Shown here: positions 28,192 to 28,982 of the stretch, in pieces
Numbering within the stretch: position 1 is the first letter of the stretch
Layout of the letters: each line of letters starts with the position of its first letter
From: a virus
Virus record (IMG/VR): IMGVR_UViG_3300000928_000478
Coordinates: 1 to 28,982 of that record
DNA: 28,982 nt
Reading direction: 5' to 3' (one strand)
Position numbers and translations under genes: made by a program
The notes under the pieces: model-generated
Told to the model about the DNA's origin: nothing
Databases searched by the model: none
The model's input: only the letters and a program-made list of their open reading frames with translations

Positions 28192-28982
28192 TTGGAAATA
28201 AACCGCGACAAATGGCAAACGGAGTTTGAAAAAAACTTGGACAAAGCGGAACGAAAACAAATTTCAAAGGTCAAACGCTTTTATAAAAAAGAATATGACA
28301 AAGGAATTCAATCGTTTGTTTCGCAAGGTCAAACGTCTTTTAAATTATTGTTTGACGAAAAGGATCTTTTAAAAATTTATAGAGATCTATATCAAGAAAC
28401 CGGATTGCAATTCGCAAAATGGTATTCCGGAAACTTTAAAAAATTCATTAAAAAATCATTTGACAAAAATCAAATTGATATTTGGAAAAATGCGTTTGGA
28501 TCTTTTGGATCCGCAATGGGAGCGCAACGCGTGACGTTAGTAAAAGGGACCGCATTAAAAACGTTGCAAAGAATTACGCAACAATTAATTTCGGATCCGG
28601 AATTCATGACAATGGGATCGTCACAACAAGCCAGGATTTTAAGAAATCAATTTTCTTTATATTCACAACAACAAGCCGAAAGATTGGTCCGAACGGAAAC
28701 AACCGCGGCCGCAAATTTTGCACAAAAAGAGGCAGCAAATTCAATTTTTCCAGGCGTACAAAAAGACAAGGTTTGGATCGCGGCATTCGATGACCGCGTT
28801 CGCGATAGTCATGCAGCCGCAGACGGACAACAAGTCAAGGAAAACGATCTCTTTATTGTAGGAGGTCAACAAATGGCGTTTCCTGGAGATCCGGCCGGAG
28901 GCGCGGCCGAAGTTATAAATTGCCGTTGTTCGCATTATTACGTCCCAAGACAAGACGCCCAGGCAGCCGCCGGAATTGACGG
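28192..28982 (+). CDS. MuF-like minor head protein, N-terminal part (gene continues at base 1)
   Basis: Phage head morphogenesis protein of the SPP1 gp7 / Mu gpF family, a few copies of which sit inside the capsid near the portal. The diagnostic region encodes RLVRTETTAAANFAQ followed by WIAAFDDRVRDSHAAADGQ and, near the end, INCRCSHYY, as is usual for MuF domains. The only plausible start is TTG at 28192, three bases after the portal stop codon, since no ATG lies upstream in this frame and the first in-frame ATG (28513) is well inside the domain. The gene runs off the window at 28982 and resumes in frame at base 1. The joined product is about 521 residues: 256 from here before the overlap, then 265 ending at 798. 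Its position directly after the portal is the standard one. The family call is firm; the exact start is less sure. Confidence 0.9.
   Translation, partial: MEINRDKWQTEFEKNLDKAERKQISKVKRFYKKEYDKGIQSFVSQGQTSFKLLFDEKDLLKIYRDLYQETGLQFAKWYSGNFKKFIKKSFDKNQIDIWKNAFGSFGSAMGAQRVTLVKGTALKTLQRITQQLISDPEFMTMGSSQQARILRNQFSLYSQQQAERLVRTETTAAANFAQKEAANSIFPGVQKDKVWIAAFDDRVRDSHAAADGQQVKENDLFIVGGQQMAFPGDPAGGAAEVINCRCSHYYVPRQDAQAAAGID
28960..28982. repeat. Terminal direct repeat, right copy (assembly overlap)
   Basis: Exact copy of bases 1-23, lying inside the MuF-like gene. Removing one copy leaves about 28,959 unique bases and an uninterrupted gene. Confidence 0.9.

Overview
The window is the complete genome of a small siphovirus-type tailed phage, written linearly from a circular assembly. 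The first 23 bases are repeated exactly as the last 23, and the gene cut by the ends joins in frame across them, leaving about 28,959 unique bases. Every supported gene is on the + strand. The host is most likely a Bacteroidota bacterium, probably flavobacterial. The DNA is AT-rich, promoters carry the Bacteroidota -7 box TAnnTTTG (12 copies placed before genes or RNAs), Shine-Dalgarno sites are absent, and starts sit behind A-rich leaders.

Layout, read around the circle from the packaging genes: terminase small and large subunits (24904-26408), portal (26458-28188), a MuF-type minor head protein whose C-terminal part carries an HExxH zincin motif (28192 across the join to 798), a small Cys protein, HK97-type prohead protease (1026) and major capsid protein (1720). 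A 2-kb accessory island (2905-4963) then interrupts the usual capsid-to-neck order. It holds two promoter-driven structured RNA candidates, an unknown 135-residue protein, three microproteins and a PD-(D/E)XK nuclease, separated by terminators. Neck and tail-completion genes follow (4964-6869). Next comes an out-of-place cassette with a small membrane protein, amidase, holin and a probable receptor-binding protein (6887-9361). The tail operon resumes with the major tail protein (9426), tail chaperones made with a -1 frameshift at GGGAAAA (9916-10622), tape measure (10674) and a tail-tip protein (13483).

Behind a strong terminator at 15850 lies the early region. It starts with a small HTH-like protein and continues with a recombination set: a putative annealing protein, an SSB-like protein ending DDDLPF, and a RecE-like exonuclease. 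It also holds an orphan DnaA domain IV protein, a DUF3310-like protein, a VRR-NUC nuclease, an HTH replication protein, another PD-(D/E)XK nuclease, a primase-helicase and a ParB-like protein. A 262-residue unknown gene with its own promoter leads back to the terminase.

No integrase, recognisable CI-type repressor, tRNA, rRNA, insertion sequence or CRISPR array was seen, so a virulent life style is the simplest reading. The most unusual points are the paired structured RNAs after the capsid gene, the MuF-zincin fusion, a leader motif ATTTTTATC abutting the ATG of structural genes, and an apparent complete absence of AGCT in about 29 kb.
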